DNA of 64,000 bases from assembly GCF_022921095.1 (NCBI RefSeq), contig NZ_CP095053.1, forward strand, positions 2,150,501 to 2,214,500, written 5' to 3'. This DNA comes from Hymenobacter aerilatus (GTDB lineage: Bacteria > Bacteroidota > Bacteroidia > Cytophagales > Hymenobacteraceae). The position numbers were made by a program, and so were the translations under genes. Below, in pieces: positions 34,196 to 41,939 of the stretch. Under the pieces are notes generated by a model, which did not search any database, was not told where the DNA came from, and saw only the letters and a list, made by a program, of their open reading frames with translations. The stretch's first letter is position 1. Each line of letters opens with the position of its first letter.

Positions 34196-35254
34196 TTACC
34201 GCATCGACGATTCGCGGATGTGCAATTGTGGCTTCAACACCACGCGGTGAGGGGCGAAATTGTCGCTGCGCTTGAGCATTTGCAGGAACAGCTGCACGGC
34301 CGAATGCCCCATCTGCTCGCCCCGCTGGTCTACCGATGTCAGCTTGGGCGTTGTCAGGGTAGTGAAGGGCTCGTTGCTGAAACCAGCCAGCGCAATGTCT
34401 TCGGGCACCCGAATGCCTTGGGCATGCAGTACCTCCAGCGCCCCCGCCACCGGAATATCGCCGGAGCCGAAGATGGCGTCGGGCGGTTCGGGGAGTTGCA
34501 GTAGCTCGCGCATGGCCTGCTCGCCAGCGCCTTGCTGCAGCTTAGGCAGGAAATGCATCAACTGCTCATCGTGGGGCAAGCCGAAGGCCTGCAGAGCGTT
34601 GAGGTAGCCTTTGTGCCGGTTGCTGTAGATGTTCAGATGTTGCGGGCCAGCAAAGTGAGCAATGCGGCGGCAACCCTGCTCCAGCAAGTGGCGCACGGCC
34701 ATATAGGCGCCCTGATGGTCGTCGAGCACCACGCCGCTCACGTTGGATACCTCCGGCATGCGGTCGAAAAACACCAGCGGAATATTCTGCTGACGCACTT
34801 TCTCGAAGTGCTGAAAATCGTGCGTGGTACGGGCCAGCGACACCAAAATACCCTCTACCTGCGCGTTCAGCAAGGCATCGATGTTGTTTTTCTCGCGCTG
34901 CACGTCTTCGTTCGACTGGCAGATCATCACGTTGAAACCAGCTTTGCTGGCCACCGTTTCGATGCCGTGCATAATCGACGGAAAGAAGTGGCCGTTGATA
35001 TGGGGCACAATCACGCCCAGCATGTTGCTGCGGCCCCGGCGCAGCGCGGCGGCCAAGTGATTAGGCTGGTAGTTCAGCTCTTTGGCTACTTCCCACACCC
35101 GCTGCTTGGTAGCCTCGCTGATGTCGGCGTGGCCGTTGAGTGCCCGCGAAATGGTAGAAGGCGACAGATTCAGGATCTTTGCCAGGTCCGTGATGGAAGC
35201 GCGTTTGTTATATTTTTGTGCCACGGCGTTGTGCGTATGCGGTAAGGTAAGCAT
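34196..35254 (-). CDS. LacI-family transcriptional regulator
   Basis: This 352-residue protein has an N-terminal LacI helix-turn-helix (ITDLAKILNLSPSTISRALNGHADISEATKQRV, about 21-53), hinge, and a periplasmic-binding-protein-like sensor domain (LGVIVPHINGHFFPSIMHGIE onward). It should bind a palindromic operator and a sugar-type effector. No sugar catabolic gene is adjacent; the PUL on the same strand lies about 20 kb away. Downstream and probably co-transcribed is the internally duplicated unknown protein. Confidence 0.92.
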   Translation of the reverse strand: MLTLPHTHNAVAQKYNKRASITDLAKILNLSPSTISRALNGHADISEATKQRVWEVAKELNYQPNHLAAALRRGRSNMLGVIVPHINGHFFPSIMHGIETVASKAGFNVMICQSNEDVQREKNNIDALLNAQVEGILVSLARTTHDFQHFEKVRQQNIPLVFFDRMPEVSNVSGVVLDDHQGAYMAVRHLLEQGCRRIAHFAGPQHLNIYSNRHKGYLNALQAFGLPHDEQLMHFLPKLQQGAGEQAMRELLQLPEPPDAIFGSGDIPVAGALEVLHAQGIRVPEDIALAGFSNEPFTTLTTPKLTSVDQRGEQMGHSAVQLFLQMLKRSDNFAPHRVVLKPQLHIRESSMR

Positions 35255-35440
35255 ACGGAGAATACCCGCATACTATTTCCATTCATTGTTCAGAAAATAA
35301 GCCAAAGCTGGCGGCGCAAGTACCCATCCGGGGGCACCGTTGATGGCTCGTCTATTGGCTTAATCAGCAAATTACCGGCATAAATGCGAATGCAAGCAAC
35401 GGTAGCAGGTTATTTCTTATTTAATTTTTCGATACTTCCC

Positions 35441-35448
35441 CAAAAGTA
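35441..35448 (-). promoter_or_regulatory. Possible -7 box upstream of the LacI-type gene
   Basis: TACTTTTG on the minus strand, about 190 bp before the ATG, in the 35255-35536 gap. That gap holds nothing else recognisable. Confidence 0.3.
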
Positions 35449-35536
35449 GTTACACAACTAAGGGCCGACTACCACAACGAAAAATACGTCTATCAAGACG
35501 AATTTGCTGATCCTAGTTAATTGGCGAAGCCCTACC

Positions 35537-36436
35537 CTACTGCTGGCCGTAGGGCGCTCGGGTCACCGATTTCAGGCGGCGCCAACGGCCATTCCACGTG
35601 ATCTGACTTAAGAGCAGATGGGGATAGTCTTGGGCAAACCAATACACGTTGCGCTTCTGCTGGTCGAGCACTACGGTTACGCGCCAGCTGGCAGCCAGGG
35701 TATCGGAGGCCGCCTGGTCGGCCACTGCTACGTGGGCCTGGTAAAGCAGCGGTGGTACGGCACTACTGGTTTGCTGTTGCTCTGCAATGGTCACGTCAAA
35801 GGCGGGCAACTCTTTGAATTTCAGGCTGCGCAGACAGTAGCTCAGCGCATCTTCAAACAGCAGCTCGTGGCGCAGCAGGCGCCGGCCGGCCCCTTGGCCA
35901 TCGTGGTACGAGTTATAGGTTTCTACGTATTGCAGGTCATCATCCACAAACGCCTTGAACGTATTGCCGGCAGGTTCTTGCAGGCTGGTTGTGAGCTTGT
36001 GCAGGACCGTAGGCCGGTCGCGCCGAAAAAACAGCGTAGTCAGAAAATGAAAAGGCGGCGTCTCAGTTGGCAGCGAGCCAAACTGGCTGATGTGCATCAC
36101 CGGAAAAATGTCGTTGCGGTGGAGGCTATCCGTCCGTACATCAAACTGCTGGTTGAACTCCTCCAGCTGCGTTACCTGGACTAGCTCGTAGGGTAGGGCT
36201 TGCCCGTTGATGATTCGTTGGGCATCGTAACGCGCAATCTCAGCGCGGCCATCTTCCCACAACGGCCGCATGGCCCAGTCGGAGTCGAAATATGCATCGA
36301 AGTGCTGCCGCCGCAAAGTTTGCTCCGGCTCGTTTCTCTGCTCACCCGAGCTGGTAGGGCCCGATGAGCAGCTAGCCAGCAACGGGATAGCGCTTAGGCT
36401 TACGACCAGCTTTTTCCAGTATATCGTTCCACTCAT
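35537..36436 (-). CDS. Putative lipoprotein of unknown function
   Basis: This 299-residue protein has a signal sequence ending in a lipobox LLASC (Cys 23). The mature part shows no recognised domain. It is rich in aromatic residues and may be beta-rich (FHFLTTLFFRRDRPTVLHKL, NVYWFAQDYPHLLLSQITWNGRWRRLK). It lies 102 bp downstream of the H-NOX gene on the same strand; a shared transcript is possible but not clear. Confidence 0.65.
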   Translation of the reverse strand: MSGTIYWKKLVVSLSAIPLLASCSSGPTSSGEQRNEPEQTLRRQHFDAYFDSDWAMRPLWEDGRAEIARYDAQRIINGQALPYELVQVTQLEEFNQQFDVRTDSLHRNDIFPVMHISQFGSLPTETPPFHFLTTLFFRRDRPTVLHKLTTSLQEPAGNTFKAFVDDDLQYVETYNSYHDGQGAGRRLLRHELLFEDALSYCLRSLKFKELPAFDVTIAEQQQTSSAVPPLLYQAHVAVADQAASDTLAASWRVTVVLDQQKRNVYWFAQDYPHLLLSQITWNGRWRRLKSVTRAPYGQQ

Positions 36437-36538
36437 AAGCTCAAGTGCGAGTTGACTCCCACTGTCATTTCTACATATAGGCGCATGCTATAAGAATCTA
36501 TTGTTCACCACTCTACCTTTGCCCACGGGTAGAATCCG

Positions 36539-37081
36539 TTAGTGCAGCAAGCGCACCCGCATCTGTACCCGCTCGCCGTTTTCACTGGTGAGCGGCTCTA
36601 CTGCAATACGGTCCTCTTCATCGAAATAGCGCGCCAGTCCGCGCACAATGCCCACTGCCAGGGCGCCCATGCGCCGCGGCGATACATACTCAATAAATAC
36701 CTCGTCGGGGGCTACGCGGCGCACGTCCAGCACGGGCGGGCGGTTGCCTTCGTGTGCAGCTCGCACGCGTGTGTGCATGGCTGTTTCGGTGTGCTCCAGC
36801 ATATCCAGCGTCCGCCACTCCGGCTGAATGTACTTCTGGTACATATAGAGCAAGTCCGGCACCAGATACTCACCAAATTTTTCGTGCAGCTCATCGGCCG
36901 GCACCCCGGCCATTTGGGCGGCCTGCCCCACCAGGGCGTACATGTGCTCATCGGGGTACACATGACGGTGGTCGAATTCTACTTCTGTCAGACCGGAGTG
37001 CTCTAACAGGCGCACCCAGGTGCTATGGTCGTACTGCGTTTGCACATAGCGTTTCAGCAGCGAAAAGATGGTTCCGTGCAC
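36539..37081 (-). CDS. H-NOX heme nitric oxide/oxygen sensor
   Basis: This 180-residue protein has the full-length single-domain H-NOX layout starting MHGTIF. The proximal heme ligand is His103 (TAMHTRV), and the heme propionate-binding YxSxR motif is YVSPR at 132-136. Both positions match those known for the family. H-NOX proteins bind NO (some also O2) and usually control a partner histidine kinase or diguanylate cyclase encoded next door. Here no such partner is adjacent; the flanks are a lipoprotein and an anti-sigma factor. Two hairpins lie just upstream. Confidence 0.92.
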   Translation of the reverse strand: MHGTIFSLLKRYVQTQYDHSTWVRLLEHSGLTEVEFDHRHVYPDEHMYALVGQAAQMAGVPADELHEKFGEYLVPDLLYMYQKYIQPEWRTLDMLEHTETAMHTRVRAAHEGNRPPVLDVRRVAPDEVFIEYVSPRRMGALAVGIVRGLARYFDEEDRIAVEPLTSENGERVQMRVRLLH

Positions 37082-37124
37082 GGATGGAAGGCAAATGGGT
37101 AAAATTTAGCCTATATACGCAAAA

Positions 37125-37162
37125 AAGCGCTTCGTAGCCAACTGTTCAGCTACGAAGCGCTT
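37125..37162. terminator. Hairpin, 14-bp stem, with A/T tract
   Basis: AAGCGCTTCGTAGC / GCTACGAAGCGCTT, perfect stem, 10-nt loop, preceded on the plus strand by an A-tract (T-tract on the minus strand). It would terminate the anti-sigma transcript before the H-NOX gene. Confidence 0.85.
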
Positions 37163-37172
37163 CTGCGCAATA

Positions 37173-37200
37173 CACAACGGCTCCAGCGGGAGCCGTTGTG
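37173..37200. terminator. Second hairpin in tandem
   Basis: CACAACGGCTCC / GGAGCCGTTGTG, 12-bp perfect stem, 4-nt loop, 9 bp after the anti-sigma stop. Confidence 0.8.
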
Positions 37201-37209
37201 GTTACTTTG

Positions 37210-38064
37210 CTAGATATTCCCTACCACGGTCATTGTCGAGAGCGTGGGGGTAGGGCTGCCGCCAGCGTCCTCCACTGTCATGGCAAAGGCCTGAGCGCGG
37301 GCGATGTCCTTCATGTGTTGCAAACTTTCGCCCGATGCAGTGGCATAATCCAGTACGCCTGCGTCTACTGGCTTGCCGTTGTCGAGGGCCCACAGTTGAT
37401 ACTGCTTACCGGCGGGCGGCTCGGGCAAGCTGCGTACATCCACATACACGGTGCGCGTGCTGGGGTTGTAGAGCACCTTGGCACTTGCCTTAGGCGCGGC
37501 GGGCGTACCATTCAGGGCTACTGTCCGGAACTCGTCGCTGCGCAGTACAGATAGCTCATTGGTTTGCTCACCTAGTCGTTTCTCTACTGCCATGTGCGAG
37601 GCCGCCAGCAACGACCGGTCGCTTTCCACGGCGGCCAGGCTGGTTTCGGCGTTTTGCCACTTCGAGTAGAGCAAAAAGTTGATGCCCACGCTCAGCAGCA
37701 GAAACGCAATGGAAGCGGCCATCAGCCAGTTGAAGCGCGGCGCAGCTTCGGCCACCGGTGCCGAGGTGATGGACCGCACTACCGGCTCGGGCTCGGATGC
37801 GGCAGCCACCGGCGCCGATGCCGCTGTATCAGCGTCAATAGCCGCTTTCCAACCCGCCAGCACCCGGTCGCGCATGTCGGCGGGGGGCGTTTGGGCGTAC
37901 TGGGCGGCGTAGCCGCTGAGGGTCTCTATCACACTGTCCAGCTCTTGCCGGATAGCGGGATGCTGGGCGGCGAGGCGCTCTACCTCGGCCTGCTCTGCTT
38001 CTGGCAGCTCGCCAAGGGCGTACTGCTCCAGAATGCCTGATTCGATGTATTCCTGAATATCCAC
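37210..38064 (-). CDS. RskA-like anti-sigma factor
   Basis: This 284-residue protein has an N-terminal cytoplasmic zinc-less anti-sigma domain (MDIQEYIESGILEQYALGELPEAEQAEVERLAAQHP), an Ala/Pro-rich linker, one transmembrane helix (about 113-132) and an extracytoplasmic RskA domain (VLYNPSTRTVYVDVRSLPEPPAGKQYQLWALDNGKPVDAGVL). It should hold the ECF sigma factor encoded immediately upstream (2-bp gap) at the membrane until a signal triggers release. The signal is unknown. Confidence 0.92.
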   Translation of the reverse strand: MDIQEYIESGILEQYALGELPEAEQAEVERLAAQHPAIRQELDSVIETLSGYAAQYAQTPPADMRDRVLAGWKAAIDADTAASAPVAAASEPEPVVRSITSAPVAEAAPRFNWLMAASIAFLLLSVGINFLLYSKWQNAETSLAAVESDRSLLAASHMAVEKRLGEQTNELSVLRSDEFRTVALNGTPAAPKASAKVLYNPSTRTVYVDVRSLPEPPAGKQYQLWALDNGKPVDAGVLDYATASGESLQHMKDIARAQAFAMTVEDAGGSPTPTLSTMTVVGNI

Positions 38065-38066
38065 GG

Positions 38067-38624
38067 CTATCGAATCAGTTTTGATAATACCTTAATTGCT
38101 GCCCGGGCCCGAGTTTTTACGGTGCCCAACGGCAAGTCGAGTTCTTCTGCCACTTCGCTTTGAGTAAAACCGCCAAAGTATAACAGGTCAATCACTTGTT
38201 TCTGTTCAGGGTTTAGCTGTTTTGTGATTTCCTGCAGTCCTATGTGTTCAGGCTGAAACCCGGAGGAGGCCGCCTGACGCATGGCACCACTATCCTCCAA
38301 TGGTGTCATGCGAGTACCTACGCGGTACTGTCGGGACCGGATTTTATCAATGGCCAAATTGCGGCAAATATTCAGCACCCACGTAAAAAGTCGCCCTTTG
38401 GACGAATCGTAGAACTGAAACGAATGCCAGATTTTGACCAGACCTTCTTGCAACACGTCCTCGGCTATTTCTTCCTTCTTCACGATGCGCAGGATGACCC
38501 CGTACAACGCAGCCGAGTATTTGTCATAAAATAAGGTCATGGCCGACTCGTCGCGGTCACGCAGACGCTGCACGAGCAGTTCCTCCGGGTAGGAGGTCGA
38601 TGACTCTAAGGTGGTAGCTGACAC
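38067..38624 (-). CDS. ECF sigma factor (SigK-like)
   Basis: This 185-residue sigma-70-family ECF protein has region 2 (DKYSAALYGVILRIVKKEEIAEDVLQEGLVKIWHSF, about 34-69) and region 4 (LNPEQKQVIDLLYFGGFTQSEVAEELDLPLGTVKTRARAAI, about 137-177). It forms a two-gene unit with its RskA-like anti-sigma factor. ECF/RskA pairs usually respond to envelope or oxidative stress and often activate their own promoter. I could not find a repeated promoter motif in the window that would define its targets. Confidence 0.93.
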   Translation of the reverse strand: MSATTLESSTSYPEELLVQRLRDRDESAMTLFYDKYSAALYGVILRIVKKEEIAEDVLQEGLVKIWHSFQFYDSSKGRLFTWVLNICRNLAIDKIRSRQYRVGTRMTPLEDSGAMRQAASSGFQPEHIGLQEITKQLNPEQKQVIDLLYFGGFTQSEVAEELDLPLGTVKTRARAAIKVLSKLIR

Positions 38625-38859
38625 GGATTAATACAATAAGTGGGCGAGTGAGGCAGCGGTGGGGAGGGCCCGATAGGCTGGCAAAATACGGGATAAAGTT
38701 TTATTCGCGTAGTGCGGCTTACTTTCCCCGGTGTGCCCCCTACCCTACCGAGCCTTCTACGTGCAGACGGGCAACGACTGTGTTATAAGTTTTCGGGTAT
38801 GGCAGACGCTGGAGGTAGTGGCTGCGTAACCATACGCTTCCTACCCTTGTTGTTCTGTA

Positions 38860-40257
38860 ATGGCAATCACCTCTATCAACCCCTACACCGGGCAGGTGCT
38901 GCAAGAGTTTGCGCCCCTGGCCTGGTCCGATACTGAAGATATACTACGGCAGGCGCACGAGGCTGCCGCCTCGTGGCGCACTACCTCCTTTGCGCACCGC
39001 GCCGAGCGAATGCGCCGCGCCGCCGAGCTGCTGCGGGAGCGGGCACAGGAACTGGCCCACCTCATGAGCATCGAAATGGGCAAGCCCATTGCCGACGGCC
39101 GCGCCGAAGCGCAGAAATGCGCCACCACCTGCGACTACTACGCTGAGCACGCCGAGGCATTTCTGGCCGATGAAGAAATCCGGACGGAAGCCCAGCGCAG
39201 CCTGATTGCCCACGAGCCGCTGGGGGTAGTGCTGGCCATCATGCCCTGGAACTTTCCGTTGTGGCAAGTGGTGCGCTTTGCCGCGCCAGCCCTTATGGCC
39301 GGCAATGTAGGGCTGCTGAAGCACGCGCCCAACGTACCGCAATGCGCTTTGGCCCTGGAGAAGATTTTCCACGATGCTGGTTTTCCGCCGGCTACCTTCC
39401 GTGCCTTGCTCATCGACACGGACCAGGTAGAACCGCTGCTGGCCGACGACCGGGTGCGGGCCGTGACGCTTACTGGGAGCACGCGCGCCGGCGCCAGTGT
39501 GGCGGCACTAGCCGGCAAGTACCTCAAGAAAAGCGTACTGGAGCTAGGCGGCTCCGATGCGTTTGTGGTATTGGCCGACGCCGATCTAGACGTAGCCGCC
39601 CAAAATGCTGCCCAAGGCCGTATGATTAACGCGGGACAGAGCTGCATTGCGGCCAAGCGGTTTATTGTGGAGCAGTCGGTAGTGGCCGAGTTTACGCAAA
39701 AGTTGAAAGAGCACATGGCGGCTTTTCAGACCGGCGACCCCCTCGACGAAGCTACGCAGTACGGCCCCCTCGCCCGCCCCGACTTAGCCGATATGCTCAC
39801 CCAACAGGTGCGGGATTCTGTGGCCAAAGGCGCCCAGATTGTGTTGGATGGTGGCCAGGATGCACCCGGCGCTACCCTATTTCGGCCTATGATTCTGACC
39901 AACGTGCAACCCGGCCAGCCAGCTTACCACGAGGAGTTTTTTGGCCCGGTGGCGCTGGTGCTGGAAGCCCGCGACGCCGATGATGCCATACGCCTCGCCA
40001 ACGACTCTCCCTATGGCCTGGGCGGCTCTATCTGGACGCGTGATGTAGCCCGCGGCGAAGCCCTGGCCCGCCGCGTGGAAGCCGGCGCCGTGTTCGTCAA
40101 TGCCATTGTAAAATCGTCGCCAGAGATGCCCTTCGGCGGCGTAAAGCAGTCGGGTTACGGGCGCGAGCTTTCCTACCTGGGCATCCGCGAATTTGTCAAT
40201 CAGAAAAGCCTTTGGATAGCGCCAGACGAAGAGCCACGGAAGCACAAAACGGAGTAG
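38860..40257 (+). CDS. sad: NAD(P)-dependent succinate-semialdehyde dehydrogenase (Sad/YneI type)
   Basis: This 465-residue aldehyde dehydrogenase has the complete active site: Asn131 in PWNFPLW, general base Glu228 in LELGGSD, and catalytic Cys262 in GQSCIAAKRF. The KHAPNV segment near residue 154 (instead of the usual KPSE-type motif) is typical of the Sad/YneI group. It oxidises succinate semialdehyde or a similar aldehyde to the acid. The gene is monocistronic, converging on the YdcF-like gene with only 3 bp between stops. Confidence 0.88.
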   Translation: MAITSINPYTGQVLQEFAPLAWSDTEDILRQAHEAAASWRTTSFAHRAERMRRAAELLRERAQELAHLMSIEMGKPIADGRAEAQKCATTCDYYAEHAEAFLADEEIRTEAQRSLIAHEPLGVVLAIMPWNFPLWQVVRFAAPALMAGNVGLLKHAPNVPQCALALEKIFHDAGFPPATFRALLIDTDQVEPLLADDRVRAVTLTGSTRAGASVAALAGKYLKKSVLELGGSDAFVVLADADLDVAAQNAAQGRMINAGQSCIAAKRFIVEQSVVAEFTQKLKEHMAAFQTGDPLDEATQYGPLARPDLADMLTQQVRDSVAKGAQIVLDGGQDAPGATLFRPMILTNVQPGQPAYHEEFFGPVALVLEARDADDAIRLANDSPYGLGGSIWTRDVARGEALARRVEAGAVFVNAIVKSSPEMPFGGVKQSGYGRELSYLGIREFVNQKSLWIAPDEEPRKHKTE

Positions 40258-40260
40258 TTG

Positions 40261-41028
40261 CTAGCAGTACCCCAATACTTTATAGCTCACAAACCCTAGT
40301 ATTTCATGCAGAAATATATTCCAGGTTAAGAGTGCGTCGCTGCTGGGCAACAGTAGGTAGTCAAGCGTCAGGAATCGATCAGCAGAGTAGAACCCGGCAG
40401 GAAAGGCTATGGGATACAACCCTACTTTATGAAAACAGCCTTGAGCCCGACGTTGATGAAAAGCGGACGTAATTAATACTAAGGATTTTATTTCGGGGTA
40501 TTGTGACAGCAGCTCTTTCGTATAGCGTGCATTTTCGTATGTATTGCGACTCTGCTCTTCTAATATGATATCGTAATCTGGCACCCCTGATAATCGTAAT
40601 AAAGTGGCTAGTTCAAAGGCCTCCGATTCTGGGGTGCCATGCGAACCAGCCAGCCCGCCCGAGATAATAATGCGCTTAATGTAGCCGGCCCGGTAGAGCC
40701 AGAGCGTATGGGTCAGGCGGTCGGCACCAGCATTAAGCGACACCCTATCCTGAGGAGAGCGTCCTACCTGCGTGATGCCTGTCAGCAGAATACCCGCGTC
40801 ATACTGCGTTTTAAGTTCTTTTAATGGCACTGGTGGAAGCTCCCACACCAACAGCAACTCATTAATTATAGCACCATTTGTGAAGATGGTCAACAGCGCT
40901 GTAGCAGCTGTGAGAAGCCGCAGACGCCAACGCACCCGCGGGATAAGCATTGCAGCTAATAGCAACGTCAGTATCCATATAACAGGACTTATAAAATAAT
41001 TTGGAAGTTTAGACAGGAAGAAAATCAT
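40261..41028 (-). CDS. YdcF/SanA-like DUF218 protein
   Basis: This 255-residue membrane protein has two N-terminal helices (about 10-30 and 34-55) and a DUF218 domain. The domain is recognisable from GILLTGITQVG, ISGGLAGSHGTPESEAFELATLL, EEQSRNTYENARYTKELL and LITSAFHQRRA. ElyC/SanA/YdcF-type proteins are linked to envelope integrity, but the reaction is not settled. The gene is somewhat A/T-rich. A -7 box lies 5 bp before the ATG. Confidence 0.85.
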   Translation of the reverse strand: MIFFLSKLPNYFISPVIWILTLLLAAMLIPRVRWRLRLLTAATALLTIFTNGAIINELLLVWELPPVPLKELKTQYDAGILLTGITQVGRSPQDRVSLNAGADRLTHTLWLYRAGYIKRIIISGGLAGSHGTPESEAFELATLLRLSGVPDYDIILEEQSRNTYENARYTKELLSQYPEIKSLVLITSAFHQRRAQGCFHKVGLYPIAFPAGFYSADRFLTLDYLLLPSSDALLTWNIFLHEILGFVSYKVLGYC

Positions 41029-41032
41029 GCAG

Positions 41033-41040
41033 CAAAACTA
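41033..41040 (-). promoter_or_regulatory. Promoter -7 box adjacent to start codon
   Basis: TAGTTTTG on the minus strand ends 4 bases before the ATG at 41028, so the YdcF-like transcript may be leaderless. Confidence 0.45.
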
Positions 41041-41326
41041 CGGCAGAATGCTCTTTCATCTCCCGCTACACGATAACACTCTATAAATCAGATATATTAC
41101 AACAGCGCATACACTTTATACACGAGCAGTTCGTGGGGTACTACCCTCCCGTTGACTAGGGACACTAGGGTTGAGTAGTACGCTTAAGCGAGGCTGCCTG
41201 GCGGTTGGTGAAGTAGTAACCTGCCGAAGACATTCAGCGCCCGGCGCTGGTGAAACGCGGAAGCGCACACGCCACCCACAACCGGTTGGATGGTATTAAT
41301 AAGGAACCTAAAAAGCAGAAAAAAAT
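41041..41326. other. Non-coding stretch with several short hairpins
   Basis: No gene is seen. Between 41130 and 41300 lie CGCTTAAGCG (41181-41190), GGCGGTT/AACCTGCC, CAGCGCC/GGCGCTG (41235-41249) and an inverted GTACTACCCT/AGGGTTGAGTAGTAC pair. It could be a structured RNA or an operator region; I cannot assign a known RNA family. Confidence 0.35.
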
Positions 41327-41359
41327 CCCGCAACACTATGTACGTCATAGCGTTGCGGG
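41327..41359. terminator. Terminator hairpin of the thioredoxin-like gene
   Basis: CCCGCAACACTATG / CATAGCGTTGCGGG, 14-bp stem with one mismatch pair, with an adjoining A-tract on the plus strand (T-tract on the minus strand), 28 bp beyond the stop. Confidence 0.8.
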
Positions 41360-41387
41360 CGTTACTTGCTACTAAACAGCTGCCACT

Positions 41388-41729
41388 CTACACCACTGAT
41401 GCTGGCACGTAGGCCAGTAGCTGTGTGAGATAATCCTTCACTTCTTCTTCCGTTTTCAGCGTATCGCATTCCAGCATCCGACCTTTATAGTAGATGACAA
41501 AGAACGGGGCGATACGCTCATCCATCATCTTTTTAGCTACCGGATTCTGATCTGAATCAAGGCGCAGAAAAGCGATTCCCTGGTAGGCCGGCTCGGCGGC
41601 AAACTTTTCGAACGGCGGCGCCAGCAGGTCGCAGATAGCGCAATTGGCTGAGGTAAATTTGGCAATCACCTTCGGGTAATCATGAATCAGCGTGCGCAGA
41701 CCTTCGTCGTTCGTATCAATTATTTTCAT
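41388..41729 (-). CDS. Thioredoxin-fold protein with CxxC
   Basis: This 113-residue cytoplasmic protein starts at ATG 41729; 41738 is also possible. A much longer frame to 41837 is excluded because it crosses the -7 box at 41750-41757. The thioredoxin fold is evident: KVIAKFTSANCAICDLLAPPFEKFA with the redox pair Cys30-Ala-Ile-Cys33, then a cis-Pro segment (ERIAPFFVIYYKG). It is a probable disulfide reductase or redox carrier of unknown partner, monocistronic with its own promoter and terminator. Confidence 0.85.
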   Translation of the reverse strand: MKIIDTNDEGLRTLIHDYPKVIAKFTSANCAICDLLAPPFEKFAAEPAYQGIAFLRLDSDQNPVAKKMMDERIAPFFVIYYKGRMLECDTLKTEEEVKDYLTQLLAYVPASVV

Positions 41730-41749
41730 GGACAGCATCTTTCGGGCGG

Positions 41750-41757
41750 CAAAGATA
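41750..41757 (-). promoter_or_regulatory. Promoter -7 box of the thioredoxin-like gene
   Basis: TATCTTTG on the minus strand matches TAnnTTTG, 20 bp before ATG 41729 and 11 bp before ATG 41738. Confidence 0.5.
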
Positions 41758-41869
41758 AAGGTTCGGTGGGTGTCTGTCCTGCGCAGACACAAAAATGAAC
41801 CCATAAATTCCCATATTGAAATATTGCACGGGTGCACTCCTACCCTAGCACTTAATATAGCCTAACTTT

Positions 41870-41914
41870 AAAAGCCAGATGACGGTGCTATTTAAACACC
41901 CCCGCCTGGCTTTT
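41870..41914. terminator. Terminator-like hairpin of the DUF885 gene
   Basis: AAAAGCCAG / CTGGCTTTT, 9-bp perfect stem with a long loop, 26 bp beyond the stop of the DUF885 gene. Confidence 0.6.
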
Positions 41915-41939
41915 ATCTGTCAGTCAGACACTTCTACAA

